From positions 1-41,909 of IMG/VR virus record IMGVR_UViG_3300035703_000171: 41,909 bases of DNA; one strand, 5' to 3'. The notes beneath the pieces are model-generated. The model was not told where the DNA came from, did not search any database, and saw only the letters and a list, made by a program, of their open reading frames with translations. Source of the stretch: a virus. Position 1 is the first letter of the stretch. The number at the start of each line of letters is the position of its first letter. The position numbers and the translations under genes were made by a program. Shown piece by piece: positions 23,701-34,300 of this stretch.

Positions 23701-25065
23701 ATCCAACGTCTGTTTGGTGGTTTTGAAGACCTCACAGGAACGATCGGTGACAAACTAGGCGACGTTGGAAAACTATTTGGCAAGGGCGGTGAGTTCTTCA
23801 AAGGACTTTCAAGTGCGCTAGGAAGCCTAGGCGCAGGTGCGACTATAGGTGCCGGTGTTGCTGGCGTAGGTAAGCAACTTTGGGGCAAGTTCTCCAACAC
23901 AGGCTCACAGCTAGGCGGAGCAGCAGGTATGCTCATCGGCGGTCCAATCGGATCGGTGATTGGTTCGGTCCTCGGCGGTGTTGTTGGTGGCCTTGTTAAG
24001 AAGAGCAAGCGCGGAAGCCAGAGCTTCAAGTTTGATGATGAAGGTCAGCTAGTTGCAGGCACCCTGCGTGGTAACTCCAACAAGTTCAAGCAAGCCGCTG
24101 CTGGTGCTGGTAACAGTGTCATCAGCCAGCTCAACGGCATCGCACAGGCGCTTGGTGCAGACTTCCAGGCCATTAACATGGCCAGCATTGGTGTGCGCGA
24201 TGGCAAATGGCGCGTTGACCCAACAGGCAATGGAGTCACCAAGGTTAAGAACGGAGCGATAGACTTCGGCAAGAACGGTGAAGCTGAGGCAATCGCCTAC
24301 GTTATTCAGGACGCGCTTAAGAAGGGCATCCTAACCGGAATGTCTGCTTTCTCAGATCGCATAATCAGGGGCGCAACCACTGGCAACCTAGACGCACAGG
24401 TTAAGCTGGCAGCTAGGTACGAAAGCATCCTGCGCGAACTGACCATGATTGATGATCCGCTAATGGGACCAGTGAAGCTACTCAACGAAGAGTTTGATAA
24501 GCTGCGCCAGCAGATGATTAAAGCTGGAGCAACCACCGCTGAACTAGCCAACGTGGACCGCTACTATCAGGAGCAACGCAAGAAGCTTCTAGATGATTCC
24601 TTGTCCCAGTTGCTAGACTTCCAGGACAAGCTGAACGGCCCAGGTAGCGGTGTTACCTCAGTTAACCGTCTGAACAAGATGCTGCAAGAATTGACTTCCT
24701 TCGAAAATGACATCGCAGCAGGTAAGTCGATTGACCAAAGCAAGTTCACTGAACTTGGCAGCAACATCTTCGACCTAGCGCGTGATCTGTATGGTACCGC
24801 AACATCGGAATTCCAATCCATCCGTAGCCGACTATCGGCAGCAAACGGTGGTGCGATAACCAATGTGGAAGAAGCCATCAACACGCAACAGCCGGTGGTA
24901 GATGCAATCGTCAATAACAACCAGTACCTAATTCAAGGTAACGAGTTGCTAGCAACAAACAACGACTACCTCCGCCAGATTGCTGAATCACTTGCATTGA
25001 ACCAAGGCGGTGGCGGAGTAGTTGGTGGTTTCAACTACGGCGGCAGAAACGTTGAAAACCTCTAA
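20743..25065 (+). CDS. Tail tape measure protein
   Basis: A 1440-residue protein, the longest in the window. Residues about 120-300 match the phage tape-measure N-terminal domain (GTLYAKMATNSKTLGISQAQ, GLGQAMGSGVLNGDEFKSL-like). Alternating hydrophobic helices (about 80-125, 345-460, 540-650) and coiled coils (about 730-950) follow, then a Gly-rich membrane-like part (GGAAGMLIGGPIGSVIG). It sets tail length and may help DNA entry. Length would predict a tail of roughly 200 nm at 1.5 angstrom per residue. The start follows GGGGAG. Confidence 0.93.
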   Translation: MSENTVRVVVDPSEAKRGAAQSEQALRRLSNTIGDVDNRLRGLDRSIAGVGKASTTADRAFVRTGASARQMAAGLAAANDNAVKANGSLLAMAKSAGRAAIAVTGLALLAGGISGLAVAFTNAADAMSNMEAKLRIAVGSQAALAGAMKEVRSIADSTRSGLTEIGTLYAKMATNSKTLGISQAQVGTATKSFAMILKVGGATAQEAASSILQLGQAMGSGVLNGDEFKSLAENSSFFLDVLSKSMGVARGELKKLGSEGKITGKEIAKALTDPAIIKEVEAKFGMIPVTFADFRTAFANAGMGWAAAIMAGFGVNDSFAVILARFQKFALDIEPVLTNFAAKVKEAFAVVQPALAAVAGVVGPILGALVNNLDLVARAAMVAGAGFLTFKAATAATSIASTVGQVIALEKAMGATSVISAVFSASMKFAQGAVNGLTASLLLNPFVAVAVAVAAVGVALYQFSDRIQIGTKGLGTLADMGHVVWGDIKAGLAGVSQFFSDVWGSITSMATGAWNWIKGIFSPLAQFFETVTSPIVGIFEFMYGGIGFSFMGLLKLIARGMDVWINLFINGAKIIGNAFKNIPAIVGSAVTGAANWVIGGIESMINRAISGINQLISLANNIPMVDLPTLGNVSIGRISGPANPGLGSLTEGVGYNRYVEGYVDSVGTRSDARAARRGAGGASTNAANNPSQDTGTPTPAGAGGGTGKKDTSSKGEDALKKYDEFLQKMRDEIKMAGMLKHEAEVYNAQLEAKNILGEKYTEVQAAEVASLMQQKRLQESLGTIKQSIFEAENQSKINQMKRLGLTEEEAAVEEQLAKYRLDALNKGLTIADITSETWKLEEDRLRTILLQNAAFDAQNAKVEALQKKGKDLIADYSRAVDPRAAARQDFEDRNSAIRAAAGSRPSDVSPEEWTRRVNQALERSGAELEKDLKEVSQKFRDELMSGINEVSGALTDLLGDKLGGAISSLISVFDAIASGTNARQTPIQRLFGGFEDLTGTIGDKLGDVGKLFGKGGEFFKGLSSALGSLGAGATIGAGVAGVGKQLWGKFSNTGSQLGGAAGMLIGGPIGSVIGSVLGGVVGGLVKKSKRGSQSFKFDDEGQLVAGTLRGNSNKFKQAAAGAGNSVISQLNGIAQALGADFQAINMASIGVRDGKWRVDPTGNGVTKVKNGAIDFGKNGEAEAIAYVIQDALKKGILTGMSAFSDRIIRGATTGNLDAQVKLAARYESILRELTMIDDPLMGPVKLLNEEFDKLRQQMIKAGATTAELANVDRYYQEQRKKLLDDSLSQLLDFQDKLNGPGSGVTSVNRLNKMLQELTSFENDIAAGKSIDQSKFTELGSNIFDLARDLYGTATSEFQSIRSRLSAANGGAITNVEEAINTQQPVVDAIVNNNQYLIQGNELLATNNDYLRQIAESLALNQGGGGVVGGFNYGGRNVENL

Positions 25066-25066
25066 A

Positions 25067-25083
25067 ATAAGTACCGTGGAGGT
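25067..25083 (+). promoter_or_regulatory. ATAAGTA motif flanked by ACCTC / GAGGT (minor tail gene)
   Basis: The motif is 25067-25073. GGAGG, the ribosome site, would lie at the very 5' end of the promoted mRNA (about 25078). ACCTC at 25058-25062, upstream of the motif, can hide it in read-through mRNA. Confidence 0.55.
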
Positions 25084-25088
25084 ATAAA

Positions 25089-25460
25089 ATGGCATTTGAT
25101 CCGACCCGAGCATCGTTCGCACAGAGAGACTACTCTTACGCTGAATTAAGCGACAGCTTAGTTCAAACGCGCCAGCCGCTTGCGCGTACGATAGAGTTGA
25201 CAACCAACGCTAGTACGGCAGCAACCAACGCGCTTGCAACTGAACTGCTAGCCGACAACTCAGGCTTACCTAGAATCTTCAGCTTTCAAGTTGATGGTGT
25301 CTCGGCTTGCGACCCTACTCAATTCGCAGGTTCACCCCTTAGGTATACGCAAGACTTTGAGGGCTACACTCCTACTGGTGGTCTAACGGGAAGAGTCATT
25401 GATGTAACAATTGACTACAATTCGATGACTACCGAGATAGTCACCAAGGGAGCGATCTAA
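25089..25460 (+). CDS. Minor tail protein
   Basis: A 123-residue protein (MAFDPTRASFAQRDYSYAEL...). Place directly after the tape measure and before a distal-tail-like gene points to a tail-tip component. No catalytic motif is visible. GGAGGT precedes the ATG; the next gene starts in its stop (TAATG). Confidence 0.6.
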   Translation: MAFDPTRASFAQRDYSYAELSDSLVQTRQPLARTIELTTNASTAATNALATELLADNSGLPRIFSFQVDGVSACDPTQFAGSPLRYTQDFEGYTPTGGLTGRVIDVTIDYNSMTTEIVTKGAI

Positions 25461-26245
25461 TGTCTGAGTCTGTCTTTATCGAGCCCTTAAAGCCAACCAT
25501 TGCCACAGTTGCCACAGAGGCAGCTGGTCGCCCTACTACCAACTTGTTGAATGACGAGCCTGGAATGAAGTGGCGCTCCACTGGGGTGACTGCTTCATTC
25601 GTAATGTCCGTTCCGGCTGGTAGCCAGATTGACTCCGTTGCCCTCCTATGGAGCAATCTAAGGGCCACTGATACGGTCAGACTGCGCGCTGCTAACTCAG
25701 CAGCAAACACCACCACCTCGCCCCTGTACGACAGCGGAAACGTTGCTGCATTCTCTGGCGTGAAAGCATCAGGCTTCCAAACCAAGACGATCTTCCTACT
25801 CCCCACAACGAGGACGGAAACTCACTGGCGAATTGACATCACTGCCACAGGCCATCCTGATGGCTATGTCGAAGCAAGCAAGTTCGTGATTGGTAAGAAG
25901 TTCACCACCACCCATGAAATGGACTACAACTGCAAGCAGGTTCTAAAAAATCAAAGCTTGATTACAGAAGGGCCTGGATACGAAGATGTGGACGAGTACA
26001 AGGCTCTACCTGGTTGGATTGCTTCGTTCTCCTACATTCCAATGGGAACGTGGAGAGATAGCTTCTACCCCTTCTTGCTTCGAGCAGGCAACCACAAATC
26101 TATCCTATTCATTCCTGAACCCGCTACCCCAACCACATGGCAGCAGGAAATTGTGTTCGGTCGCATCAAGGTAGATGTAGCAGGTGAATGTCTACACTAT
26201 GATGGCTGGAAGGTTGAACTTACCATCCTAAGCTTGGCCTCATAA
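25460..26245 (+). CDS. Putative distal tail / minor tail protein
   Basis: A 261-residue protein. The N-terminal half looks like a carbohydrate-binding type beta sandwich (GMKWRSTGVTASFVMSVPAG, IDSVALLWSNLRATDTVRLR), and the second half (GWIASFSYIPMGTWRDSFYPF) is common in tail-tip proteins next to the tape measure. Together with the genes on both sides it would form the tip that joins tube and fibre. The assignment is from place and fold-like pattern only. Confidence 0.6.
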   Translation: MSESVFIEPLKPTIATVATEAAGRPTTNLLNDEPGMKWRSTGVTASFVMSVPAGSQIDSVALLWSNLRATDTVRLRAANSAANTTTSPLYDSGNVAAFSGVKASGFQTKTIFLLPTTRTETHWRIDITATGHPDGYVEASKFVIGKKFTTTHEMDYNCKQVLKNQSLITEGPGYEDVDEYKALPGWIASFSYIPMGTWRDSFYPFLLRAGNHKSILFIPEPATPTTWQQEIVFGRIKVDVAGECLHYDGWKVELTILSLAS

Positions 26246-26263
26246 ACTTACTTTTCAGGGCAA

Positions 26264-26298
26264 CTAAATACTGGGTCTGAACACCAGTGTGAGTTGCC
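26264..26298 (+). promoter_or_regulatory. CTAAATA promoter motif with start-hiding stem (tail tip gene)
   Basis: The motif is 26264-26270. GGCAACT (26259-26265) pairs with AGTTGCC (26292-26298), the 7 nt directly before the ATG. A start 5-6 nt after the motif removes the left arm. Confidence 0.68.
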
Positions 26299-29200
26299 AT
26301 GAACCCTTATACCTTCCTTGCTGAAGTAAGCCCTTTCGATCCAGTAGCCAACGCGACTGTAACAGTCTACATGTCACTTGCTGGTAAGCAGACATCATTT
26401 GTCTCTGGCTCAAGCAATCAATGGCTACCTATCCTCACCAGAGTACCTAACATCAATTTCTCCCTGCAAGATGCAGGTGGTTATGGTGGTTTCGATACTG
26501 GTTACACGCCAATCAACCTTCGCTTTCCAGCTGATACCTACCTAGCCGATGGCCGTCCTGTATCGGACTTGAAGGACTTCGATTGGGATGGTGCGCTCTG
26601 TAAGATTTGGATGGGCGACCCCGATGCCAACTTTAGCAGCTTCGACCAGATTATGGAGGGACGTTGTGGCCCTCTAACGATGTCGGACAACCGCGTTAGT
26701 GCGAGCGTTGTGTTCCGTGGCCCAGCCGGTGATTTAGACAAAGACATTCTAACTGAAAGCTACCTAGGAACAGGTGGGCTTAATGGCTCGCCCAATCTAA
26801 AGGGTCTTTTGAAGCCCTGGTGTTCAGGTGTTGCAAAGAACATCACCCCGCTACTAATCGACAACATCAATTGGGTTTACCAATACCACGGTTACGGACA
26901 GACAGAAGCAGTCAACGGTGTTTTCGAGAACGCAATCTCACTAGGCAATCCATCTACTACCGCTTCAACCTATACTGAACTCATTGCTCTTCCACTAGCA
27001 GAAGGCCAATGGGCCGATGCACCAGCAGTTGGTATGTTCCGACTTGGAGCAGAACCAACTGGTCAGATTACTGCCGACGTAACAGGTGCAGTAGATGGTG
27101 GAACAGTACCAACAAGAGTTGGTGAAATCTGTGCCCATCTAATGAAGGACCGCGCAAGTGTTCCTGCATTGAAGCTTTCAACGGCAGCGGCCCTAGATAC
27201 TGCATGGCCCCACGAAACAGGTTACTACGTGACCAACCAAGCCAAGGTCTATGATGTCGTTGCTGAGTTGGTACAAGACATTAACGGCTACATGATTCCA
27301 GATGGCGAAGCTAACTGGATCTTCGGCCGCAACGTCAACACCAAGACACCAATCAACATAGACCTTAATCGTGAGTTTGAACCGCTGGTTCGTTCGGAGG
27401 TTGAGTTGCAAGATGCTCCTTCAAGAGCATGGAAGGTTCGTGTTGGTGGAGATAGAAACTGGACACCTGGTAGCGGCGTTAGTGCAGTCCTTCTTGAAGC
27501 ACTTGAAGACCTTCGCACCAACGTCACTGGTTTCCTAACTAATGAATCCCACACGGTTCCCGCGACATCAGCTGGTGTAGTGACGAGTTGGACTGGTGCC
27601 AGTGGTGCCTTCATCCTGTTCAACAATGCGGATGAAGTGACATCGCAAGCCACCTTCTCCGTTGTTAGCACCAACGCGCTCACGGCAACAATTGACCCAG
27701 TCACCGGCCTCTACAGCGCAACCGCTATGGCCGCAGACGTTGGCACTGTTACGTTCAGGGCAATCTATAATGGCCTTGAAGTTGATAAGACGTTCAGCGT
27801 CACTCGTGCGCTTGCTGGTACCGCTGGTGCTGATGGTGCAGATGGTGCGCCCGGTGAGCAGGGTCCAGAAGGGCCCCAAGGGCCTGCTGGCGTAAATGGG
27901 CAAGCAGGTACAAGCGTTGCCGAATTCAACGTTTATAGACGCTCTGTGGCCCAGCCAGCAGCCCCTTCGGGCGGCAGCTTCAACTTCGGGACTGCAACAC
28001 TCACCGCACCCGTAGATTGGTCGAGCAGCATTCCAGCTGGTGGTGACCCTGTTTGGGTTTCCAGAGGCGTTGCCGTAACCAACACAGTTGGTGGCACAGA
28101 CACCCCTGACTGGAGCGCAGCTTCTCGCGCATTCGAGGATGGCCAATCTGTTGATGCGATTTACCGTCGCTCTGCAACACAGCCTGCGACACCGGCAGCA
28201 TCAAGTGGAACACCAAGCGGCTGGTATTCAACCATTGCGACCGTGCCAGCTGGTAGCGATCCTATCTGGACTAGCTTTGGTCGCAGAGGTTCACCTGTCC
28301 TCAACTGGACTTGGGAAGCACCTGTTCGCATTGAGGGCATCGACGGTGCAACAGGCCCGACCGGACCAACAGGTGCAACGGGTGCAACGGGTGCGACAGG
28401 GCCAGTAGGTCCGACGGGTCCAGAAGGGCCGACCGGACCAACAGGTGCTACCGGTGCAACCGGACCAGCTGGTACTCCTGCTGTCACAGGCCTTCTAACA
28501 AATGAAGCGGCTCAGGTGTTTGCTTACGCGAATGGCGCTGTTGTCAACTACGTTGGTGCAACCGGTAGTTTCAGGGTCTTTCAAGGCACGACCGATGTAA
28601 GCGCCAGTTTCACACTAAGCACACAGGCCAACCCGCAATCCCTGACAGTCAACTATTCCGCGCAGACCTACACGGTGACGAACGGGTTTGATCCAAATGA
28701 GGATACCGCTTCACTCACAATTCGTGCAACTGGCTCCGGTGCCTTCGCAGGGGTGACAATCGACAAGGTATTCACACTGTCCAAGGTCCGAGGCGGTTAT
28801 GAGCTGGTTGCTTCGCTACCCGTAAGTGACTTGTTTGAAGGCCGCGTCGTCTTCCTGACAACGGACGATAAGCTGTATCGTTACACAGGCAGCGCATGGA
28901 CTAGCAGCGTACCTGCCACGGACTTGAGCGGTCAAATTACAGACACGCAAATAGCGGATAATGCAGTTACCGTTGGTAAGATTGCAGCTAATGCCGTGAC
29001 TGCAAATAGCATCGCCGCTGGCGCAATTTCTGCACGCAACATAAGAGTTGGTGGCGTTGGTCTAATTATCGACAACACATTTGAGGCTGGTGCTAGTTCG
29101 TGGACAGGCTTTGTAAGGCGTTTGATCAACACTGACCCAGCAGTTCCAGCCGGTTGTCCTTTAAGACATGCCGCCGAATTCAATGCGAGAGATTGTCTAT

Positions 29201-30411
29201 TTGCTGGCGAATTTGCTGTAGTTCCCGGCGAGCAATACAGACTAAGCGCATGGGTGAATAGAGGCTCAGGTGCAGGAGGCGGTGGCATTGGCCTAGTTGG
29301 TGTCACCGTTGACACCGCTGGTACCACAAGTGGCTTCGTTTGGCCGAGCAGCAGCACAACCGCATCTGGATGGGTGTTCGTGAGCGGTGTTTACACAATT
29401 CCCAATGGCGTAGCGATCCTGAGAGTCGGTCCGTGGGCTGATAGGGCAGCGTATGTTGGTGAAGCTTGGTACACTGGTATCAAGTTGGAAAAGGTAAATG
29501 ATGGCTCGCTAATTGTTGACGGTTCAATAGTAGCCAACAAAATCGCTACCAACGCTATCACGGCGGATAAGATCAACGCCGGTGCGGTTACAGCGGCAAA
29601 GCTAAACGTCACACAGCTATCAGCCATCAGCGCAAACATTGGTGAGGCAACCGCAGGTGTTATCAGAAGCCCATCTGGTAATGCAAAGTTCGACCTCAAT
29701 AACGCGCAGATCATCTTCAACAATGGTACCTACATGAAGGTAACCGGAATTGGCTTTGGTTCCACTAACCAGTTCTTAGAATGGTTTGGTCCGTCGCAAG
29801 CTAACCTTGCGAACTGCACTGAAGCCAACGCTATCCAATACTTGAAGACCAACGGTGATGCTTACTTCGGTGGGTCTTTATCAGCTGGTCTCCTCAAGAA
29901 TGCTGCTCAGAGTTCGAGCCTGCTGTCTAATGCCAGCATCACGATCGGTCCGTTCACCACCAATGGTGCTCCAATTCAAGTGGTTACGAGTTACCTAGTA
30001 GAAAGCGACTTCACCGAGTTTTACCCCCAGACCTTCCAAGGAGTCACTGATTGGAATAACGCTGTAACTGCATGGGGCACCACTCCTCAAGCCGTACAGA
30101 ACGGCGTGAGCAAGGCTATCTCCTGCAATGTCGTGGTTCAGGTAGCGCGCACCGTAAATGGAGTCACGAACTCCACGTGGGCAACACTGACCATCACAGG
30201 TGGTACCGAGTTCCTCTTAGGTTTTCAACCAACTATCGGCGATGCCGATGGGTACCTAGATTACAGCCGAACGATTTCTGGCAGCATCACCAGCACTGAC
30301 AATGTTGGAGGTACACAGACCCGCACCTTCACTGCCACGATTACTACCCGAACAGATGCCGTGCTTGGCAACATCACGAACCAGAGGGTAGGCCTCATCT
30401 CAACGGAGTAA
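26299..30411 (+). CDS. Tail tip / central fibre protein with collagen-like repeats
   Basis: A 1370-residue protein. The first 400 residues are a tail-hub-like part ([18 protein letters not shown]...). Two Gly-X-Y collagen-like blocks follow, near residues 510-540 ([19 protein letters not shown]) and 680-730 ([19 protein letters not shown]). The C-terminal third has the [20 protein letters not shown] pattern of J-like tip proteins and ends in a beta-rich domain. Two sections between the blocks (about 545-675) are similar to each other ([15 protein letters not shown] and [15 protein letters not shown]). It likely forms the central trimeric fibre. Confidence 0.8.
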   Translation: MNPYTFLAEVSPFDPVANATVTVYMSLAGKQTSFVSGSSNQWLPILTRVPNINFSLQDAGGYGGFDTGYTPINLRFPADTYLADGRPVSDLKDFDWDGALCKIWMGDPDANFSSFDQIMEGRCGPLTMSDNRVSASVVFRGPAGDLDKDILTESYLGTGGLNGSPNLKGLLKPWCSGVAKNITPLLIDNINWVYQYHGYGQTEAVNGVFENAISLGNPSTTASTYTELIALPLAEGQWADAPAVGMFRLGAEPTGQITADVTGAVDGGTVPTRVGEICAHLMKDRASVPALKLSTAAALDTAWPHETGYYVTNQAKVYDVVAELVQDINGYMIPDGEANWIFGRNVNTKTPINIDLNREFEPLVRSEVELQDAPSRAWKVRVGGDRNWTPGSGVSAVLLEALEDLRTNVTGFLTNESHTVPATSAGVVTSWTGASGAFILFNNADEVTSQATFSVVSTNALTATIDPVTGLYSATAMAADVGTVTFRAIYNGLEVDKTFSVTRALAGTAGADGADGAPGEQGPEGPQGPAGVNGQAGTSVAEFNVYRRSVAQPAAPSGGSFNFGTATLTAPVDWSSSIPAGGDPVWVSRGVAVTNTVGGTDTPDWSAASRAFEDGQSVDAIYRRSATQPATPAASSGTPSGWYSTIATVPAGSDPIWTSFGRRGSPVLNWTWEAPVRIEGIDGATGPTGPTGATGATGATGPVGPTGPEGPTGPTGATGATGPAGTPAVTGLLTNEAAQVFAYANGAVVNYVGATGSFRVFQGTTDVSASFTLSTQANPQSLTVNYSAQTYTVTNGFDPNEDTASLTIRATGSGAFAGVTIDKVFTLSKVRGGYELVASLPVSDLFEGRVVFLTTDDKLYRYTGSAWTSSVPATDLSGQITDTQIADNAVTVGKIAANAVTANSIAAGAISARNIRVGGVGLIIDNTFEAGASSWTGFVRRLINTDPAVPAGCPLRHAAEFNARDCLFAGEFAVVPGEQYRLSAWVNRGSGAGGGGIGLVGVTVDTAGTTSGFVWPSSSTTASGWVFVSGVYTIPNGVAILRVGPWADRAAYVGEAWYTGIKLEKVNDGSLIVDGSIVANKIATNAITADKINAGAVTAAKLNVTQLSAISANIGEATAGVIRSPSGNAKFDLNNAQIIFNNGTYMKVTGIGFGSTNQFLEWFGPSQANLANCTEANAIQYLKTNGDAYFGGSLSAGLLKNAAQSSSLLSNASITIGPFTTNGAPIQVVTSYLVESDFTEFYPQTFQGVTDWNNAVTAWGTTPQAVQNGVSKAISCNVVVQVARTVNGVTNSTWATLTITGGTEFLLGFQPTIGDADGYLDYSRTISGSITSTDNVGGTQTRTFTATITTRTDAVLGNITNQRVGLISTE

Positions 30412-30416
30412 AATAC

Positions 30417-30965
30417 ATGACCACTCAAAGTACAGTACCTTCAAACTACGACATTGACTACATCTTATCCAAGATGACTGCCAATGGGATAATGAACCAC
30501 TACGGCCACAGTTCAACCGAGAACGGCTGGTTGATCGTTTACAGAGCAGAGGACTTCGATACCGTCCAAACCATCTTGGACAACTATCAAACGTCCTATG
30601 CCGAGGAGGTCTTGAAGCCTAAGATGCTCGCTGATGTTGCTGCACTTCGTTGGAATAAGCAGCAGGTGTTCAAGTTGAATGACAGTCCGATGAAAAGCGA
30701 CCCTGAGACAATTAGTTCAATCACAGCCGCAGTCGTGTTGATGGACGTAAATCCAACCAGCCCTCAGACTCGTAGATGGAAAGTTGGACCTAATACATGG
30801 GCTAATCTTTCAAGAACCGATTTGATCGGAATTGGTACAGCAGCAGCTGACCACGTTCAGGCATGTTTCGAGCGCGAGGAGGAATTAGCCCTTCTAATCT
30901 CCCAAGCCACAACGGTAGATGATTTGATGGAGATTGACGTAACCTCCGGATGGTCTGCGGAGTAA
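30417..30965 (+). CDS. Tail fibre assembly-type protein, copy 1 (DUF4376-like)
   Basis: A 182-residue protein (VPSNYDIDYILSKMTANGI...). The C-terminal ALLISQATTVDDLMEIDVTSGW is the DUF4376-like end found in fibre chaperones and fibre-base proteins. It has a paralog at 36319 with the same layout (VPASYDVNFILEEAGY ... DAVNAATTIAELEAVDLESNW). CGGAG lies eight bases before the ATG, 5 bp after the tail-tip gene. Confidence 0.65.
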   Translation: MTTQSTVPSNYDIDYILSKMTANGIMNHYGHSSTENGWLIVYRAEDFDTVQTILDNYQTSYAEEVLKPKMLADVAALRWNKQQVFKLNDSPMKSDPETISSITAAVVLMDVNPTSPQTRRWKVGPNTWANLSRTDLIGIGTAAADHVQACFEREEELALLISQATTVDDLMEIDVTSGWSAE

Positions 30966-30991
30966 CCGCCTCATAATTCCTGGGAGATTTA

Positions 30992-30998
30992 ATAAGTA
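30992..30998 (+). promoter_or_regulatory. ATAAGTA promoter motif, leaderless start
   Basis: The motif is followed by 5 nt (AGAGC) and the ATG at 31004. Confidence 0.62.
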
Positions 30999-31003
30999 AG
31001 AGC

Positions 31004-31393
31004 ATGGCTAATCAGACAATCACAGCGGACACTATCACAGTCCACGGGCGCGGATCGCTAGTTCTTCCTTACAAGGTAAGGGACGCTAGCGGAACGCAGA
31101 TCGACATTTCAGATTGGGTTGTCTTCTTTGAAGTAGACGGCCTCAGCTTTGAAGTAGGAGGTGTCTCTGGTAGCTTTCGAGAACAGCTAGTTTCCGACCC
31201 CAATGACCCTTTGGGACTGCGCATCATTCTAGAGCGCGCACAGATCGCGCAGCTTACCAAGACCCCTATGCGCTTCGCAGTTATCGACGAAACTGATTCA
31301 GCCAGCGACATCTTCCGCGTTCTTTGGGCAGGAACCATCAAACGCGAAGGCTACATCGGCGCACCTGACTCTACTCCAGATGCAGGTGATTAA
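31004..31393 (+). CDS. Putative tail / fibre-base protein
   Basis: A 129-residue beta-rich protein (MANQTITADTITVHGRGSLVLPYKVRD...). Its pattern, with KVRDASGTQIDISDWVVFFEVDG, resembles small phage baseplate-upper proteins that anchor fibres. It is joined to the large fibre gene by a TAATG overlap, which suggests the two products work together. Start fixed by ATAAGTA plus 5 nt. Confidence 0.6.
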   Translation: MANQTITADTITVHGRGSLVLPYKVRDASGTQIDISDWVVFFEVDGLSFEVGGVSGSFREQLVSDPNDPLGLRIILERAQIAQLTKTPMRFAVIDETDSASDIFRVLWAGTIKREGYIGAPDSTPDAGD

Positions 31394-34300
31394 TGTCAGT
31401 TACCACAACCCTTGAAACCGCAACTGTAACCACGCAACTTGGAGCAGATGGAGTATCGACGACCGTTGATGGTTCCACTGTTGAAGTAACGACTGGTGGC
31501 GGTGAGGTAGTTGTTACCGCCTTACAGGGCGCTGCTGGTACAGCAGGTAAGTCTGCCTATCAAATCGCCGTTGACAATGGCTATGTGGGAACGGAAGCGG
31601 AGTGGATTGCCTCCATTGGCTCCACATGGGGGACGATCACTGGCACACTCAGCAGCCAGACTGATCTACAAACTGCTATTAACAGCAAGGCCAATTTGTC
31701 AGGCGGTAACACCTTCACTGGTGATCAAACATTCAATCAAGGCAGAGTTGGCCTCGGAGATACGTCCCCTACCTACAAGATGGAAGTTCGAGGCAGCAAC
31801 GCAACGACAGACAACTCAGCTGCCCTCCGTGTACAAGGCTTCGATGGAGCAGGAAACGCATCTATCCGCCTGATGGAGAACACCGGCAACACTGACAACT
31901 TCGGGTTCTCGATGGAGCATAACGCGGCCGACAACCGCTTCTACCTCCGCAACCATAACAACTCGGTGGCCGGTACTGTTGCGATTTCGGTGGATCGCAC
32001 CACGGCTAACGTGGGTGTCGGTACCAACGCTCCTGCTACGAAGTTACACATCACTGATACAACCGCTCCAACTATTCGGATTGATGCTGGTGCTGCAAGT
32101 ATCGCTGATCCGACGCTCCAGTTCCATTCTGATGGAGAGCAGCGCGCCTTCATTCTAGCGGACCGTGGCGCGGGTGGTGGTCAAGAAGGCTTCCTAGCGT
32201 TTGCTACTCACCCAGCAGGCGGTCCAGGCACACCAGCCACCGAACGTATGCGAATTGATCCGAACGGCAGGGTAGGTATCGGAACGACGGTCCCTACCTC
32301 TGCTCTCGATGTCAGCATCAACGTCTCGTCGATCACACCAGCCTTGCACCTGAACAACTCAAGCAATGGTAGTGACCGTGGCCCTGCGATCCTCTTCTCT
32401 AGTTCAGCAGTAGGGTATGGTACCTCTCTGGCTCAAATTGGTGCCGGTGGTGACAGGTCTTTACGTTTTCAAACGGGGAATGGCGCTTGGACTCTTGTTG
32501 AGGCAATGCGCCTCACCACTGACGGCAATCTAGGCATTGGTACAACTAGCCCAACTTCGAAACTACACGTAGTTGGTGATTCCACCGTAACAGGTACTGT
32601 CAACGGCCTGACACTGCGCACTCAAGGATCATCGGGTATTGGTATTGGTGCAAGCGCACTTGGATCAACGACCGGCCAGCGCAATGTGGCGATTGGGCTT
32701 TCAGCCGGTCAGTTGTTGACCACAGGCGAGTTTAATAACTTCCTCGGTACCTTCTCGGGATACGATGTCTCGTCCGGTAGCAATAACACGATGATCGGCC
32801 ACAATACTGGTCGAGGCATCACTACTGGTTCATGGAACACCGTTGTAGGTGCCAACGTCACTGGCCTGACGGCTGCACTAACTCAGAACATCATCCTTGC
32901 AGATGGCCTCGGGAACATCAGAGCGCAGTGCGACAACTCTGCCCGTTGGACCCTAGGTACTGGAGTTTCCGCAAGCGGCGATGCTTCCTTGTCTACTGGT
33001 AAGACAAACATTGCTCTAATTCGAGTCCACAGCACCAACAACGCAGGTATTGCCGGTGTTCAATTCCAAGGCGCTGGTGATCGCGGCTCGATCTACGGTA
33101 CTTCTGGCTACGAAATCCACATTGAACCAAATGCCCAGTTTGGTCAGGCCGACATTATCATGAACCCGAAAAACGGGACCACGATGAACGTGGGTATTGG
33201 TACGGCTGCTCCCACGGCAAAACTACATGTCGTTGGTACTGGTTTGATTACCGGAGGTGCTCTGGTTGGTACGGCTCCGGACCTAATCACGAACGGTACG
33301 TTCGCGACTGATACCTCTTGGAACAAGGGCACGGGTTGGACTATTAGCAGCAACGTAGCGAATGGTAACATCGCTAGTGGCTTCGCACAGATAGACCAGT
33401 CACTTCCTTCCCTAGTCGAGGGCCAAGCCTACGAATTGACGTTCACCGTTAACGTAGTGTCTGGAGGAGTAGCAGCATTCCTAGGAAGCAGCGGAAGCGC
33501 AGAAGCTTCTTTTGGCAGCGCAATTAATGCCTCAGGAACCTACACCAGAACAGTAGTTTGCCCTGTAGGTCAGCCAAAAGTCCTCCTAATCCGAGCAAAC
33601 AATGATTTCACGGGTACCATTGACAACGTCTCGCTCCGTGCGGTTGCCACTGCTGATCGACTAAGTGTTATCGGCAATGTTGCCGCCGCCGGTACCGTCA
33701 CAGGTAGCAATCTTTCCGGTACCAATACTGGTGATGAAACTGGCGCTGGTATCCTCACCAAACTTGCTGGTGTGAGCGGTGGCGGAACGACCAACTTCCT
33801 ACGCGCAGACGGTACATTCGCTGCACCACCAGCTGGTGGTGGCGGTGGCACATGGGGCTCGATTACCGGCACACTCAGCAACCAGACTGATTTACAAGCT
33901 GCACTGAACGCAAAGGCCAACACATCGCACACTCACGCGATTGCTGACGTTACTGGCCTCCAGACTGCCCTTGATGGCAAACTAAACCTTACCGGTGGTA
34001 GTATCTCCGGTGACATTGACCTCGGCTATGGGGATAGCGTCGGTTTGTTCGCGTCGTCAGATCGTGGCACTTTTGGTGGTGCCTCCTACGCAAACTACGG
34101 GCTAACGTTTGGGTTCGTTGCTACTGGTGACACGGATCCAACCACTGCACTTGCTGGGTTTGGCGGGGTACGTCTTCTCACTGGGGGCGCACCACGTTTG
34201 ACGATTACCTCGTCAGGAACCGTGGCCATAGCATCTTCCACCCTAACAGTTGGTGGTCGTAACGTACTAAACGACATCGACGGTAAGCAACCTCTTGCAA